The position numbers were made by a program, and so were the translations under genes. Below the pieces are notes generated by a model. That model had not been told where the DNA came from and searched no databases. It was given only the letters and a program-made list of their open reading frames with translations. From assembly GCA_963703175.1 (NCBI GenBank), contig OY969794.1, forward strand, positions 2,604,001-2,668,000: 64,000 bases of DNA, read 5' to 3'. Each line of letters starts with the position of its first letter. Within the stretch, counting starts at the first letter, position 1. The stretch is from VRUE01 sp963703175 (GTDB lineage Bacteria > Actinomycetota > Thermoleophilia > Solirubrobacterales > 70-9). This document shows positions 1 through 10,271 of this stretch, in pieces.

Positions 1-1899
1 CGGCCTGCCTGGAAAAAATTCGTCGCCCAGACCCAGTTCCGCTGGCCGAGGCCGCCGAAAATCGGCAGCAAGAGCGCAACTGATCGCCACTCCCGTCGCA
101 TGATGCTCAACGCCGAAATCGACGCCGACGGCGTCGATTCCGAATTCAACTTCTTCTGGGAAGCTGCTAACAACCCGAATGACCACGGGAACTCGGGCTG
201 GAGTGACGCCGGCTTCGAGGAGGGGTTCGTCCAAAGAAGTGCGGAAGCGACTGGGCTCCAGCCGGACACCACTTACAACTATCACGTCGAAGTGAAAAAC
301 GACGCTGAAGATAGGACCGACAGCGGGATCTCGACCGCCCGTACCGAACCCGTTCAGGAAACGACCGCGACGGTCACCGACCACCTCAACGGCGAACCCG
401 GCTGGGCGAGCGTGGCGGGCTGGTCGAAGTACGACGGGGTCGGCCTCAACGGTCTTATAGTCCGGGTCAACTTCCTCAAGAACGACGGGACCTATGTCTT
501 TAGGGACGCCACGCTCGTTAATGGCCAGTACCACGTCGACAACGTCCCCCTCGGCAGAGGGACCTGGGAAACGTGGTCGGTCTTCCTCGCTCAGGGCGGT
601 TATCCGGAGTTCTCGAGCGGCTACCACCGGATCGAACTCAAAAACGGCTACAAGCTGATCGCGAAACACAGCCAGAAGTGTCTCGATGTAAACGGTGGCG
701 TAATTGGCAACGGGGCACCAATGATCCAATACAAATGTGAAGATCCTCAGGGGGCGCTGAACCAGATCTTCACGCTGGTCCCAACGGACGACCAGCATCA
801 CTATCAGCTGGTGGCCAGGCACTCGAACCGCTGTGTCGGCGTCACTGCGGGTAGCCAGCAGCCGGGCGTGCAGCTGAGCCAGTACGACTGTCTCGGTCCG
901 GCCTATACCCACCAGATCTGGAAGAGCGAAAGCGTTCTCCCCAACGGGGAAGAAAATTCCTACAACCGCTTCGTTGCCCAAAACTCCGGCCAATGCATGG
1001 AGGTGCGGGAATCCTCTGGGGCCGATGGCGGGATAGTCGACCAGTATCCCTGCGCCGGTACCCAGGCAAACCAGCTCTGGACCTTCGAATCGGTGGAAGC
1101 TAATCAGGTGCCGACCCAGACCTTCCTGACGATCGATCGGAACGACACGTACCACGGCATGCCGGGCTTTGTCAGTTTCCATGGGCGTCTCGATATCGCC
1201 GGACGTGCTTATCCGCTCGCTGGCAGGAAAGCCCACATCATTTTTGAACGCCAGAATGCTCAGGGTGGATTCGACCCGGTTCCCGGGGAGGAATACGTCG
1301 CGACTCTGAACTCGGCTGGGGAATATACCTATCGGTACTGGGGTATAGGTCGAGGCATCTGGCACCTCAGGGCGGTCTTTTACGGCACTGGTGACGCACT
1401 CGGGCAGTCGGAATCTGGCACGCAAACGGTCGAAATCAAGAGCGGCTACAGGCTCATGTTCAGGCACTCGCAGAAGTGCCTCACGACGTCCGGGAACGGC
1501 ACGGCGAACGGCACCTGGCTGATCCAGTGGCCGTGCAATCCCAACTGGGACCCCTGGGATGGCCAGACGTTCTCGCTCTACCCAATCGACCCGCCTGGGT
1601 CCAACCACTGGCAGCTACGACCCAACACGGCGTACGGCCAGTGCGTGGACGTCTATGGCGCCAGCACCGCGAACGGCGCGCCACTGAACCTCTACCAATG
1701 CACGCCAGGGGCCACGAACCAAGTCTGGTCGTTCCCTGAATTGGGGAGTCCCAACAATGGATGGTTCGCTGGCGTCGCCTTACACTCAAACAAGTGCATG
1801 GACGTGACGGGCAACAGCACCGCCGATCGGGTTCAGATCGAGCAGTTTGAATGCATTTGGAGCGGCAACCAGCAGTTCGCTTGGCAGGTGGTCCCCTGA
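1..1899 (+). CDS. Secreted FN3 / double ricin-type lectin protein (5' partial)
   Basis: The reading frame is open from base 1, so the true start lies upstream; the first internal ATG is at 100. Residues encoded from about base 60 to 350 look like a fibronectin type III domain (GLQPDTTYNYHVEV). Two ricin B-type beta-trefoil domains follow: bases ~640-1090, with QxW-type repeats NQIF, HQIW and NQLW, and bases ~1440-1890, with GQTF, NQVW and the C-terminal QFAW. Each is preceded by a beta-rich ~100-residue segment of similar sequence (RGTWETWSV / RGIWHLRAV), so the protein is built from two tandem units. Ricin-type folds usually bind galactose or other sugars, so extracellular carbohydrate binding is likely. 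No catalytic domain is visible in the present part. The stop is TGA at 1897. Specificity cannot be read from sequence. Confidence 0.85.
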   Translation, partial: RPAWKKFVAQTQFRWPRPPKIGSKSATDRHSRRMMLNAEIDADGVDSEFNFFWEAANNPNDHGNSGWSDAGFEEGFVQRSAEATGLQPDTTYNYHVEVKNDAEDRTDSGISTARTEPVQETTATVTDHLNGEPGWASVAGWSKYDGVGLNGLIVRVNFLKNDGTYVFRDATLVNGQYHVDNVPLGRGTWETWSVFLAQGGYPEFSSGYHRIELKNGYKLIAKHSQKCLDVNGGVIGNGAPMIQYKCEDPQGALNQIFTLVPTDDQHHYQLVARHSNRCVGVTAGSQQPGVQLSQYDCLGPAYTHQIWKSESVLPNGEENSYNRFVAQNSGQCMEVRESSGADGGIVDQYPCAGTQANQLWTFESVEANQVPTQTFLTIDRNDTYHGMPGFVSFHGRLDIAGRAYPLAGRKAHIIFERQNAQGGFDPVPGEEYVATLNSAGEYTYRYWGIGRGIWHLRAVFYGTGDALGQSESGTQTVEIKSGYRLMFRHSQKCLTTSGNGTANGTWLIQWPCNPNWDPWDGQTFSLYPIDPPGSNHWQLRPNTAYGQCVDVYGASTANGAPLNLYQCTPGATNQVWSFPELGSPNNGWFAGVALHSNKCMDVTGNSTADRVQIEQFECIWSGNQQFAWQVVP

Positions 1900-2639
1900 T
1901 CCTTGTGGGTTCTTGACGACGCGATCGCAAACCCGTCGGCCGCCAGCGCGCGACGGCGTCAGCCGGGCTGCGAGCCAGCCAACGGTGCCTACCAGAGGGT
2001 CTTGCCTGATAGAACGCGCTGACCCATGGGCGTCCGCAAGCGGGTTGAAGACGCTGAGCTACTTTAGCGTGAAGGCCAGGCGGAAGGCTCCCTGCTGATG
2101 GCCCTGATCGCAGCTTCCGCGACCGCACGCCGTAAGTACCCGAAGCTCAACGACGGCGAAGGCTTTGAACGACTGTTGCTTTGGTGCGCGAAAATGGCGG
2201 CTGAGCCTTGAGTTCCGTGGCGCGCAAGTGCCCATCGAGCGTCTGCTGTGGAAGTGGCTGCGCTGCGGACTAGTTATGAAAGCGCTCTCTTCGGCCCGCG
2301 ATGAGCGAAGCCGCCGAGCACCCGACCCGCGCTCCCAAAGTTCCAACAGCAGGCAGTACGACAGCGTCGCTCGTTTCTACAGCACCCTCGAGCCGCTGTA
2401 TCTGATCTTTGGTCCTCGCGGCCTACCTGACTTTTGCTCCCCGGCTGCGGCGAGGGCCCCCAGCCCCGACGACACGACTGCACGGATCGCACCCCGGAGC
2501 GCGCACCCCGCCGACCTACCCGAAGCTCGCGGTCGGCTCCCAAGGTGCGCGACTGCGACATCACCTTCGCCGGTCCCGGCCATGCCGACTGGCGCAAGCA
2601 CTCTCTGTGGATCGGCACGCTCGGGCTGGCCGGCCTGGG

Positions 2640-2971
2640 GCCGGGCCCCGTTGGTCCTGCCGGCGCCGGTTGCGGCCGAGGTCGACTATCTGCTCGGCGT
2701 CCGCTTTGGCCACGCGGCTCGACGCGCCCTCCTCGGTGATCTCGCCGCGTGGCGCTATGACGTCGCGTGTTTCGAGGCCGGCGACTACCGGGTGGTCGCC
2801 GAGCTCGACGCTCGCTACTCCGATCTCGGCCTCGGTCTTGCGATTGCTCGATCGCGGTCCTTGCGGAGCGCTATGAAACCCGGCGCCTTTTCAGCTTCGA
2901 CGAGCGCCATTTTCGCGCCGTGGCGCCACCGCAAGGTTGGGTCGTTCTCGCTGCTGCCTGCGGATTCCTGA
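2640..2971 (+). pseudogene. Decayed PIN-domain (VapC-like) gene
   Basis: A PIN-like protein can be followed across frames. One frame gives PAPVAAEVDYLLGVRFG to SDLGLGLA, up to about 2848; a second gives IAVLAERYETRRLFSFDERHF until about 2935; the first then resumes with GSFSLLPADS and a stop at 2971. Two compensating frameshifts are therefore present. The N-terminal part with the first catalytic aspartate is not recognisable, and no intact antitoxin gene lies upstream. Family assignment rests on the typical C-terminal pattern (AERxxTRRxxxxDERHF). It is almost certainly non-functional. Confidence 0.65.
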
Positions 2972-3234
2972 CAGGGAGCGACGTACGGAAGGCGGTATGA
3001 GGAGGGCCGCAGGCGCTCGTTAGCTCTGTGTAGGAAATATGTCCACTAACGACGCCATTCAGAAAATTCTGGTTGTCTAAATAGATCCTACTGAGTATTT
3101 TTTGCCTACTTCGGGCGCTGGGGCTTTCCGCTTGGTTCACGCGGTCGCAGGGAGAGAGTTTCGATGCCTCGAAGATAGGGACCGGAGGGGCGAAGAGAAC
3201 AGAAGAGGCAAGCCGAGACGCGAGGAAGGAGCGG

Positions 3235-3864
3235 GTGAAAGAGGCACCGATTACCGTCTTGGTCGCAGACGATCATCCGATCGTGCGCGAGCACATCGCA
3301 GGGGCGATCAGCGCGGATGAGCGGCTGGAACTCGTCGGCGAAGCGGGTGACGGAGGAGAGGCGCTGCGAAGGGCCGTGATGCACCGGCCCAAGACCATGG
3401 TGCTCGACGTCGCGATGCCAGTGCTCGATGGCGCCGCTGTCCTCAAACAGTTGCGCGAACGTCGCATGCCGATTCGCGTCCTGCTGTTGCCAGGCCACGC
3501 CAGTGTCGTCCAGATGCGCAACGCGCTGCGCTACCTCCCTGACTCACTGCTACTCATGGACACGAGCCCAGAGGGGATCTGTGAGGAGCTCGTCGCGATC
3601 GAGTCCAACGGAGTTCTATCGCCGGGACGGCTCAACCTGGAGCGCGCCCAGTTGCTAGCGCGCAACAGGGCGGAGTTGAGTGGGCGCGAGTGGGAGGTAC
3701 TGAAGCTAAGCGCGGAGGGGTTGACGCGCGCTCAGATTGGCGAACGGCTGCGATTCGGACAAAGCACGATACGCGACATCCGCCGCGACATCTGCACGAA
3801 GCTGAGAGCTCCTTCGATTCAGGTGGCAATCGTCATGGCGCTGCGCACCGGGTTGCTCGAATAG
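3235..3864 (+). CDS. LuxR/NarL-type response regulator with atypical receiver
   Basis: This 209-residue protein has a receiver (residues ~6-122) and a LuxR-type HTH (~148-205; LSGREWEVLKLSAEGLTRAQIGERL). The acidic pair D12/D13 and phospho-acceptor D58 (VLDVAMP) are present. The conserved switch threonine is replaced by proline (LLLPGHA, residue ~86) and the near-invariant lysine by methionine (LLLMDT, residue ~108). Receivers lacking these residues often do not respond normally to phosphorylation, so it may be constitutive or ligand controlled. The GTG start at 3235 has AGGAAGGA just upstream. It is an orphan: no kinase is adjacent. The next gene, 224 nt downstream on the same strand, encodes a giant M4 protease, which it might control; that link is inference from position. 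Confidence 0.85.
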   Translation: MKEAPITVLVADDHPIVREHIAGAISADERLELVGEAGDGGEALRRAVMHRPKTMVLDVAMPVLDGAAVLKQLRERRMPIRVLLLPGHASVVQMRNALRYLPDSLLLMDTSPEGICEELVAIESNGVLSPGRLNLERAQLLARNRAELSGREWEVLKLSAEGLTRAQIGERLRFGQSTIRDIRRDICTKLRAPSIQVAIVMALRTGLLE

Positions 3865-3912
3865 AGCAACGACGACTCAATCTTTCCGTACTTAAAACCG
3901 TGGAGGCGTTAC

Positions 3913-3980
3913 TAACAAGAACGCCGCTCACGATCGTGACGGCGAACTCATAAGAAGTCTGTTCGCAGTGGCGATGACAG
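3913..3980 (+). promoter_or_regulatory. Shared 68-bp upstream element, copy A
   Basis: This block matches 13847-13914 in equal length, with about 50 of 68 bases identical by eye. The outer parts are conserved (TAACAAGAACG at the left; CATAAGAAGTC and TGGCGATGACAG at the right). The centre differs but has an inverted repeat, CGCCG-TCACGATCGTGA-CGGCG. It lies 108 nt upstream of the first M4 protease gene. It could be a promoter/operator, an RNA leader hairpin or a terminator of the upstream gene; there is no T-run. Confidence 0.45.
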
Positions 3981-4087
3981 CAGCGATCGGCCATGGAAAG
4001 GTGGCACGGTCCGCCTAGGAGCGGTCATTCAGAAGCCGACGCGAGCTTCCGGGCGCGGACGGCTGGGGCAAACCGGAGAGAGGCAAG

Positions 4088-7000
4088 ATGAGCAAACACA
4101 GGATTCAAGAACACTCACAGATTGCTGGCATCCGTCGGCGCTTCGTCATGTGTGCGACCAGTCTGGGCGCCGCCGTAGTGGCGATCGCGCTGGCCCTGAT
4201 TGCGATGACGACGCTGATCCTGGCGGTCGGCACGATCGGCGTCGATGGTGTGAACCCTGCCCCGCACGGACTCATGTCGGCGGTCGAAGACGCGGGCGTT
4301 GTCTTTTACCTTGCCCAGCTCGTCGGCCTCTGGTTCTTCGGTCACACGGCCGAGCTGCGCTTCGTAGCGGTGCCCGCCCTGCTCCTGATCGGACTCTCGA
4401 TCGTCGCCGCGACCGCGGTCGCGGCGAGGCTGACGCCGGGCCCCGCGCGCCGCAAGCTGACGGTCGCGCTGGCGACCCCGTTCATCTACGCGCTGATTGC
4501 CTGTCTCGCGGCCGAGCTCGCCCCGCTGCACCTCACCGCGCACGGCTTCGGCGAGGGCATCACCGTTTCGGCAGCGCCGGCCGAGGCGTTCCTGCTGCCT
4601 CTTGCTTGGGGCCTACTGTTCGCCTCGATTGGTGGGCTGATCGGGGCCTTTGGCAAGGACTGGCGCCGCGAGGGGATGCAACTGCTCGGCGTCTGGGCGA
4701 ACCCGCTCACCTCCGCGCTGCGCGGTCTTGGCGCTGGCCTCGCTGTCTGCACTGTGGTCACGGTCCTCGGCGCTCTGATCTTGGCCGGCGGGATCCCTGA
4801 ACTGTTCACGGGCGGCATCGGCCAGGGATTGCTGGCGGTCGCGGCCATGCTTTTGGCGCTGCCGACGCTCGTCGCGGCAGTCTTTGTCTCCGGCTTCGGC
4901 GTGTCGTTCGATTGGAACGTCAATGCTCTCTCTGAAGGTAACGGCTCGATCTCAGCCCTCGGAGGCACCATGCCGACCAGCAACGCCGGCCTCGATCACG
5001 CCCATGGCGCTCCCGCCGTGCTGGCGCTGGCACCGGTTCTCGTCCTCGCTACGGTCCTCGCTGTCGGCTGGCTCTCAGCGCGACGCTCCGGCTCGGACAT
5101 CAAACTTTGTCTCACCAACGTCTTGCGCGTCGCGACGCTGCTGACTTTGGCTGTTTGGCTACTCGGCCTTGTCGCCCGTGCCGACGCACAGGCTGGCGGT
5201 CTGCTCGCCTTCCATATGGCGCCGGACAGCAGCGCCCTGCTGTGGCAGGTGCCCCTTGTCACCTTCACCGGCTGCCTCACCGGCTGCCTCGCCTTTCTCC
5301 TCAGCCGCGGGTCGGTTGCCCGTCGCCGTCTGGGGATGGCGCTGCGCGGCGCTGCACAACCGTCGAGCTGGTCGCTCGGCTCGAACGGAACGGCGACGGC
5401 CCACCAGAGCCTGGCCTGGCGGGCGGCGCTGGGCGCCGGCTTCGCTGCGGTGCCGTTGCTCGTGGTCGGCCTCGGACCCGCCGGCGCCGCACCACCGTCT
5501 GAACCGGCGCCGGTCTCAGTCGTGCCGATCGAACGTGAAGCCGAACAGACCCTCGAAGAAGACAGCGCCCCAGGTGCCGAAGTCGAAGTCACGGCCAGCC
5601 CGGAAACGCGTGCCGTCAACACGGCCAGCGTCGAAACGCCGCTTCACGCGCTCGGGATCGCTACCGACGAGTCGCGGGCCGCCAAAGCGAAGCAGGTACT
5701 CGACCGGTACGGCGAAATGTTCGGCGTCGACGATCCAAAGACCGAACTCGGCGAAGCGGAAACCATCATCGACAAGCTCGACAGTCACACCTACTTCACG
5801 CAGATGGCCGATGGTCTGCCGGTCTACGGGACGAAAATCGGGGTCCACGTCTCACACGACGGCAAGACCCTGAACGCGGTGATGGGCTCGCTGATCCCCG
5901 ACGTCACCGTAAGTGGCGACACTCCGCAGATCACGAGCGAGGAAGCAGTCGCCGTGGCGAAGAAAGATTTGCCCGCCGGGAAGCTGGCCCAGCCGGCGGT
6001 CCTGCAGGTCTTCGCCGGGATCGCTCCGTACTTCTCCGGTCCCAACGCCCGCAAGGCCTGGTTCGTCTGGCTGATCGACAATGGCGAGCGTGCCTCAAAT
6101 GAATACGTCGTCGACGCGGCTACCGGCAAGGTCCTCGACATCATCCCCAAAGAGTCCTTCGCCCTCAACCGGACCGTCTACACCGCGGGCGAAACCAACA
6201 AACTTCCCGGGACCGTCGCCCGCAAAGAGGGTGAAGGGCCGACCAAAGACAGCGATGTCAACAACGCTTACGACTACAGCACAAACGTCTACGACTACTA
6301 CCGCACTCATTTCGATGAACGCAAGAGCTACGACGGTCAGGACGCACCGTTGATCTCGACCGTTCATTTCGCCGAAAAAGCGGGCGTTCCCTACGAAAAC
6401 GCCTACTGGAACGGCCAGCAGATGGTGTTCGGCAACAACTACACCAAAGCGCTCGACATCATCGGGCATGAGATCACCCATGGGGTAACGGAACACACCT
6501 CAAGGCTGGTGATGTCGGGTCAGCCAGGCTCCCTGAACGAGGCCTTCTCCGACATGATCGGGACGGCAATCGAAGCCGAAAAACTCGAAGGCGAAGAAAA
6601 ATCCCTCAATTGGGAAATGGGGAACGATCTTCCGACCGGCGCCTTCCGCAGTCTCTCGGAACCGAAAAAATTCAAAGAACTCCTCGGCTCGGGCGACTCG
6701 CACGCAGATCCCGAAAAACTCTCAGAATGGGACGCGACCTGCGCCGACAATCTCGGCGTGCACATCAACAGCACGATCACGAGCCACGCCTTCTACCTGA
6801 TTTCAAAAGAATGGATCGCTACGGGAGGAAGCATTCATGAAGTCGCGGAAATCTTCTATAGGGCGTTCACGACCTACCTGAGTCCGAACTCGACCCTTGA
6901 GGATGCGCGCGCGGCGGTGCTCAAGATCATGACCGAATTCTACGGGGAAGGTTCTCCTGAATACGAAATCGTGAAAACGGCTTTCAACACCGTGGGCCTG

Positions 7001-10000
7001 AACGGAACCGCGCAGCCGACTCTCAAAAACTGCCCGGCCTCGAACCCGTGCTCGTTCGCCCGGGCGCTGAAGACCCAGGTGAAAGCAGAAGGCTCCGAAT
7101 CAGTCGTGGAAATGCTCGAAACCCTCTACCGGGCGCGCGGGGAGCTTGCCCAGAACTCGGTGGCCGGCAAATACTTCATGCCGCTCTACGAAGGGCACAT
7201 GGGCCGAATCACCGAACTCGTCTCCCAGGACACGACGCTGGCGGAAGAAGCGGCGACCGGATTGGAAGAACTGACGCCTGCGCTCGATGCTCTGATCGAA
7301 GGCAACGGGGAAGAATTCGAACTCTCGCCGGAACTGATGGTGCGGATCGAAGCAGCGCTGAAACGGCTGGCCGAAGACGACCGCCTCTACGCGGGCGAAG
7401 GGGCTGGCGAACTCGCCGACCTGATCGAAGAAGAACTGGGTTGGATGGAAATGCCCAGCTACGGCGGGATGAACTTCAAGAGCGGCTTCCAACGCCTCAA
7501 CAGCGAAGTCGAAACGAACGCGCTGCTCGTCGAAGAAGGCACGGTCAGCGACCTCAACTGCCTCAACAGCCCGTACAACAACAATTTTGAGGTCAATGGC
7601 TTCTACGTCGACACGCCCGACCACTACATCCCGGGCCAGGCCGCGCCGCTGAATGCGGAAGGCGTCGCCTGCGGGACCGTGGTCAAAAAAGAAGGCCCGG
7701 AAAATAGCTGCACCGGCAAAGCGACGCTGAACACGACGGTCACGGTCAACCTGCCTCCGGGTGACAAAGTCAACCCGAGCTCCAGCCTCGCCAACGGCTC
7801 TTGGGTCGGGTGGGGCAAAGGCTCCGTAATCGCCTGTGCTGGCACGAAAAGCCAGGTCATTCCCTATGGCGAAGGTGCGCTCCGGTCGGTGAAAACCTGG
7901 ACCGCAGCACAGTGCCCGGAAGCGGCGATCTCCTGCTACGAAGGTAAATCTACCTACAAAAACGGAGAAGGAGAATTCACCGGTACCAGCTACGCCTGGG
8001 TAACGGAATCAGGCGGCAAACTGACCATGACCATGTCCCCGGTCAAAGTGGTGGTCATGGGAGAAACGGTTCCGGTAGGCTTCGGCCAGTTCGGGGTCAG
8101 ACTCTGTGCCCGCGCCGGTGAACCCGGGACGAAAGAATGCGGCGGCTCGTCGCAGCCCTGGGTCCACCAGAACGGGGAATACAGCGAACCTGGCTGCTCG
8201 ACCGGAAAAGGCCTCTACACCGTGACGGTGACTAACAGCGGCGGCGGCACGACGCTTCCTGCCCGCAGCTGCGTGGCGTGGGAACGCGAAGTGCATATGC
8301 AGACGCTCGAATCGGGCACCGCTCTGAACTCGATCTCCTGCATCCCCTCGACGACCACCTGTGTCGCTGCCGGGGCCAAAGGCAATGCCCTCTACTCGAC
8401 CAACGTCAGCGCGACGGCGGCGGCGACCTGGACCTCTTGGGCGGGCCCGAGCGGCCAGAGCCCGGCCGAGGCGGTCGCCTGCCCGTCGACCACGCTCTGC
8501 GAGCTCGCCGACGGCTCGGTGGCGGGCGGCGGCGGCAACGTCTACCGTGCCACCTCGCTCGGGGGCTCATTCCTGACCTCGTTCACGCCTTCCAATGGCG
8601 TCAACGGATTCTCCTGCCCGTCGACCTCGTTCTGCATCGCCACCCAGGAAGGCGAAGGCTTCATCCGCTACTCGACCAAACCGTCGGGGGCGACCTGGAC
8701 GGCGGTCAGCATCGGTACCGGGGCGATGAAAGCCGCCTCCTGCCTCTCGGCCTCCTTCTGCGCAGTGGTCGACGGCACCGGCAACGTCCACGTCGCCGTC
8801 ACCGAAAAAGGCGTCAAAGAAGCGGCCGGGTGGAAAGCGACCAACATCGACGGCACGACGCCGCTGCGGGGGATCGTCTGTACCTCGACGACCTTCTGCA
8901 TGGCGGTCGACGGCAGCGGTCAGGTGCTCAACCTGACGATCAATGGCAGCGGTGAAGCGAGCGTCTCCAAAAAAACCATCGAAGGCGCCAGCGAACTGAA
9001 TGCGATCACCTGCACGGGCTCGACCTGTGTCGCGGGGGACGGAAAAGGGGCGATCTTCACCTCCTACAACACCGGCTCGAGCTGGGGCAAGCGCTACGCC
9101 TCCGGAGACAAGCTGAACAGCGTTTCTTGTATCTCGGCATGGCTCTGTGGCGGGGTCAACGTCTCCGGTGACGTCGTCACCTTCAACCCGCAGGAAACGG
9201 CCCCGCACCAGACGCAGATGATCGACAGCGGCAACAGCCTCAACGCCGTCTCATGCATCCCAGGCACGACCGAATGCGTGGCCACCGACAGCGCCGGCAA
9301 AGCGCTCTACTCGACCAACGTTAGCGCTACCGGCACCTCGACTTGGAACTCGTGGAGTGGGCCCTCCGGGCAGAGCCCGAGTCAGGCGGTCGCCTGTCCG
9401 ACGAAAACGCTCTGCGTGATCGCCGATGGCAAGGAAGCGGCCGGTGGCAACCTCTACTACGCGACCTCGTTCGGAGGTGCGTTCACCTCGGCGCTGAGCC
9501 CAACCTTCGGCGTCAGCGCGATCGCCTGTCCGTCCGCCTCGCTCTGCGTCGCCGGGCACGACGGCAACGGCAACTTCTCCTACTCGACCAGCCCCGCGTC
9601 GGCTTCGTGGGAAGTGCTGAAACAAGGAGAAGCTGGGATCAAGTCCGTGTCTTGCCTCTCGACGTCCTTCTGCGTGATGGCAGACAACAAAGGCCGGGTC
9701 CACGTCGCGACCAGCAACGAAAAAATCAAATCGTCGTCCTGGACGGAAACCAACGTCAACAGCGGTACCGCTCTGACCGGTGCTGCCTGCACTTCGACGA
9801 CCTCGTGCGTCGCGATCGATGGCGCTGGCAACATCCTGCGGCTGACGATCGCCGGCGGCGGTGGGGCGACGGTCGTCTCGAACCGGGACATCGACGACAG
9901 CAACGAACTGACCGCAGTTACCTGCACGACGAACTCGACCTGTGTCGCCGTCGATGCCATAGGAAACGTCTTCGTCTCCGACAGTGCCGGCGAAGCCTGG

Positions 10001-10111
10001 TTCAAGCACCACGAACTGGGCAAACATCTGACCGCCGTTTCCTGTTCGTCGAACTCGCTTTGCGTCACGATCGACAACACCGGCCAGGCCACTGCGTTTG
10101 ATCTACGGTGA
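4088..10111 (+). CDS. Giant polytopic membrane protein fused to M4 metalloprotease and two Cys-pair propellers
   Basis: This 2007-residue protein has unusual architecture. Residues ~18-490 hold about ten hydrophobic segments. Residues ~490-690 are an FTP/PepSY-type propeptide (VYGTKIGVHVSHDGKTLNAV). The M4 (thermolysin family) domain carries the zinc site H794-E795-x-x-H798 with third ligand E818, exactly 24 residues after the first His as in thermolysin, and the distal GVHINSTITSHAFYL motif with the conserved catalytic His. After a helical and a beta-rich linker come 14 short repeats marked by a Cys-pair, [SAV]Cx5-6C, in two sets of seven, which suggests two seven-bladed propellers. ATG at 4088 has GAGAGG upstream. 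All key catalytic residues are present, so an outward-facing active protease is expected. Normal M4 enzymes use a simple signal peptide rather than a polytopic domain. The substrate is unknown. Confidence 0.85.
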   Translation: MSKHRIQEHSQIAGIRRRFVMCATSLGAAVVAIALALIAMTTLILAVGTIGVDGVNPAPHGLMSAVEDAGVVFYLAQLVGLWFFGHTAELRFVAVPALLLIGLSIVAATAVAARLTPGPARRKLTVALATPFIYALIACLAAELAPLHLTAHGFGEGITVSAAPAEAFLLPLAWGLLFASIGGLIGAFGKDWRREGMQLLGVWANPLTSALRGLGAGLAVCTVVTVLGALILAGGIPELFTGGIGQGLLAVAAMLLALPTLVAAVFVSGFGVSFDWNVNALSEGNGSISALGGTMPTSNAGLDHAHGAPAVLALAPVLVLATVLAVGWLSARRSGSDIKLCLTNVLRVATLLTLAVWLLGLVARADAQAGGLLAFHMAPDSSALLWQVPLVTFTGCLTGCLAFLLSRGSVARRRLGMALRGAAQPSSWSLGSNGTATAHQSLAWRAALGAGFAAVPLLVVGLGPAGAAPPSEPAPVSVVPIEREAEQTLEEDSAPGAEVEVTASPETRAVNTASVETPLHALGIATDESRAAKAKQVLDRYGEMFGVDDPKTELGEAETIIDKLDSHTYFTQMADGLPVYGTKIGVHVSHDGKTLNAVMGSLIPDVTVSGDTPQITSEEAVAVAKKDLPAGKLAQPAVLQVFAGIAPYFSGPNARKAWFVWLIDNGERASNEYVVDAATGKVLDIIPKESFALNRTVYTAGETNKLPGTVARKEGEGPTKDSDVNNAYDYSTNVYDYYRTHFDERKSYDGQDAPLISTVHFAEKAGVPYENAYWNGQQMVFGNNYTKALDIIGHEITHGVTEHTSRLVMSGQPGSLNEAFSDMIGTAIEAEKLEGEEKSLNWEMGNDLPTGAFRSLSEPKKFKELLGSGDSHADPEKLSEWDATCADNLGVHINSTITSHAFYLISKEWIATGGSIHEVAEIFYRAFTTYLSPNSTLEDARAAVLKIMTEFYGEGSPEYEIVKTAFNTVGLNGTAQPTLKNCPASNPCSFARALKTQVKAEGSESVVEMLETLYRARGELAQNSVAGKYFMPLYEGHMGRITELVSQDTTLAEEAATGLEELTPALDALIEGNGEEFELSPELMVRIEAALKRLAEDDRLYAGEGAGELADLIEEELGWMEMPSYGGMNFKSGFQRLNSEVETNALLVEEGTVSDLNCLNSPYNNNFEVNGFYVDTPDHYIPGQAAPLNAEGVACGTVVKKEGPENSCTGKATLNTTVTVNLPPGDKVNPSSSLANGSWVGWGKGSVIACAGTKSQVIPYGEGALRSVKTWTAAQCPEAAISCYEGKSTYKNGEGEFTGTSYAWVTESGGKLTMTMSPVKVVVMGETVPVGFGQFGVRLCARAGEPGTKECGGSSQPWVHQNGEYSEPGCSTGKGLYTVTVTNSGGGTTLPARSCVAWEREVHMQTLESGTALNSISCIPSTTTCVAAGAKGNALYSTNVSATAAATWTSWAGPSGQSPAEAVACPSTTLCELADGSVAGGGGNVYRATSLGGSFLTSFTPSNGVNGFSCPSTSFCIATQEGEGFIRYSTKPSGATWTAVSIGTGAMKAASCLSASFCAVVDGTGNVHVAVTEKGVKEAAGWKATNIDGTTPLRGIVCTSTTFCMAVDGSGQVLNLTINGSGEASVSKKTIEGASELNAITCTGSTCVAGDGKGAIFTSYNTGSSWGKRYASGDKLNSVSCISAWLCGGVNVSGDVVTFNPQETAPHQTQMIDSGNSLNAVSCIPGTTECVATDSAGKALYSTNVSATGTSTWNSWSGPSGQSPSQAVACPTKTLCVIADGKEAAGGNLYYATSFGGAFTSALSPTFGVSAIACPSASLCVAGHDGNGNFSYSTSPASASWEVLKQGEAGIKSVSCLSTSFCVMADNKGRVHVATSNEKIKSSSWTETNVNSGTALTGAACTSTTSCVAIDGAGNILRLTIAGGGGATVVSNRDIDDSNELTAVTCTTNSTCVAVDAIGNVFVSDSAGEAWFKHHELGKHLTAVSCSSNSLCVTIDNTGQATAFDLR
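8297..8991 (+). repeat. 695-bp near-identical block, copy 1 (propeller repeats of M4 gene 1)
   Basis: This block is the same as 18079-18773 except for one seen mismatch (GTGTCGCT versus GTGCCGCT near 8364, Val to Ala). It encodes blades 1 to 6 of the first Cys-pair propeller. The flanking parts of the two genes are clearly diverged, so the identity is local. Confidence 0.9.
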
Positions 10112-10152
10112 GTACCCTGAGCGTATGAAGAAGTATTGAGTAGTTGTAGAAT

Positions 10153-10197
10153 GCACATTGCACCGGCGAAGGCGGTAGTCCAAGCCGGGCAATGTGC
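10153..10197 (+). promoter_or_regulatory. Inverted repeat in the leader of the FG-GAP gene
   Basis: GCACATTGC at 10153-10161 pairs with GCAATGTGC at 10189-10197 around a 27-nt loop, 75 nt upstream of the chosen start of the FG-GAP gene. It could be a leader hairpin or an operator. The loop matches no riboswitch class I know, and there is no following T-run. Confidence 0.35.
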
Positions 10198-10271
10198 TGT
10201 CTGAGACAATTTCGCACGGGGGGTCACTATTGGTCGGGTTGCGATTCTTGAAGTGGATAGGGAGGCCGACC

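Noticed and set aside
2090..2215. Short frame LIAASATARRKYPKLNDGEGFERLL as a gene
   Set aside because: A stop lies 13 codons before and another soon after; at best a remnant, not enough to annotate.
4115..4543. Long antisense frames under the M4 genes, FG-GAP gene and many others
   Set aside because: They mirror codon use of the real genes in high-GC DNA and lack signals or family patterns.
10112..10271. A riboswitch in the FG-GAP leader
   Set aside because: There is one 9-bp inverted repeat, but no conserved core of a class I know.
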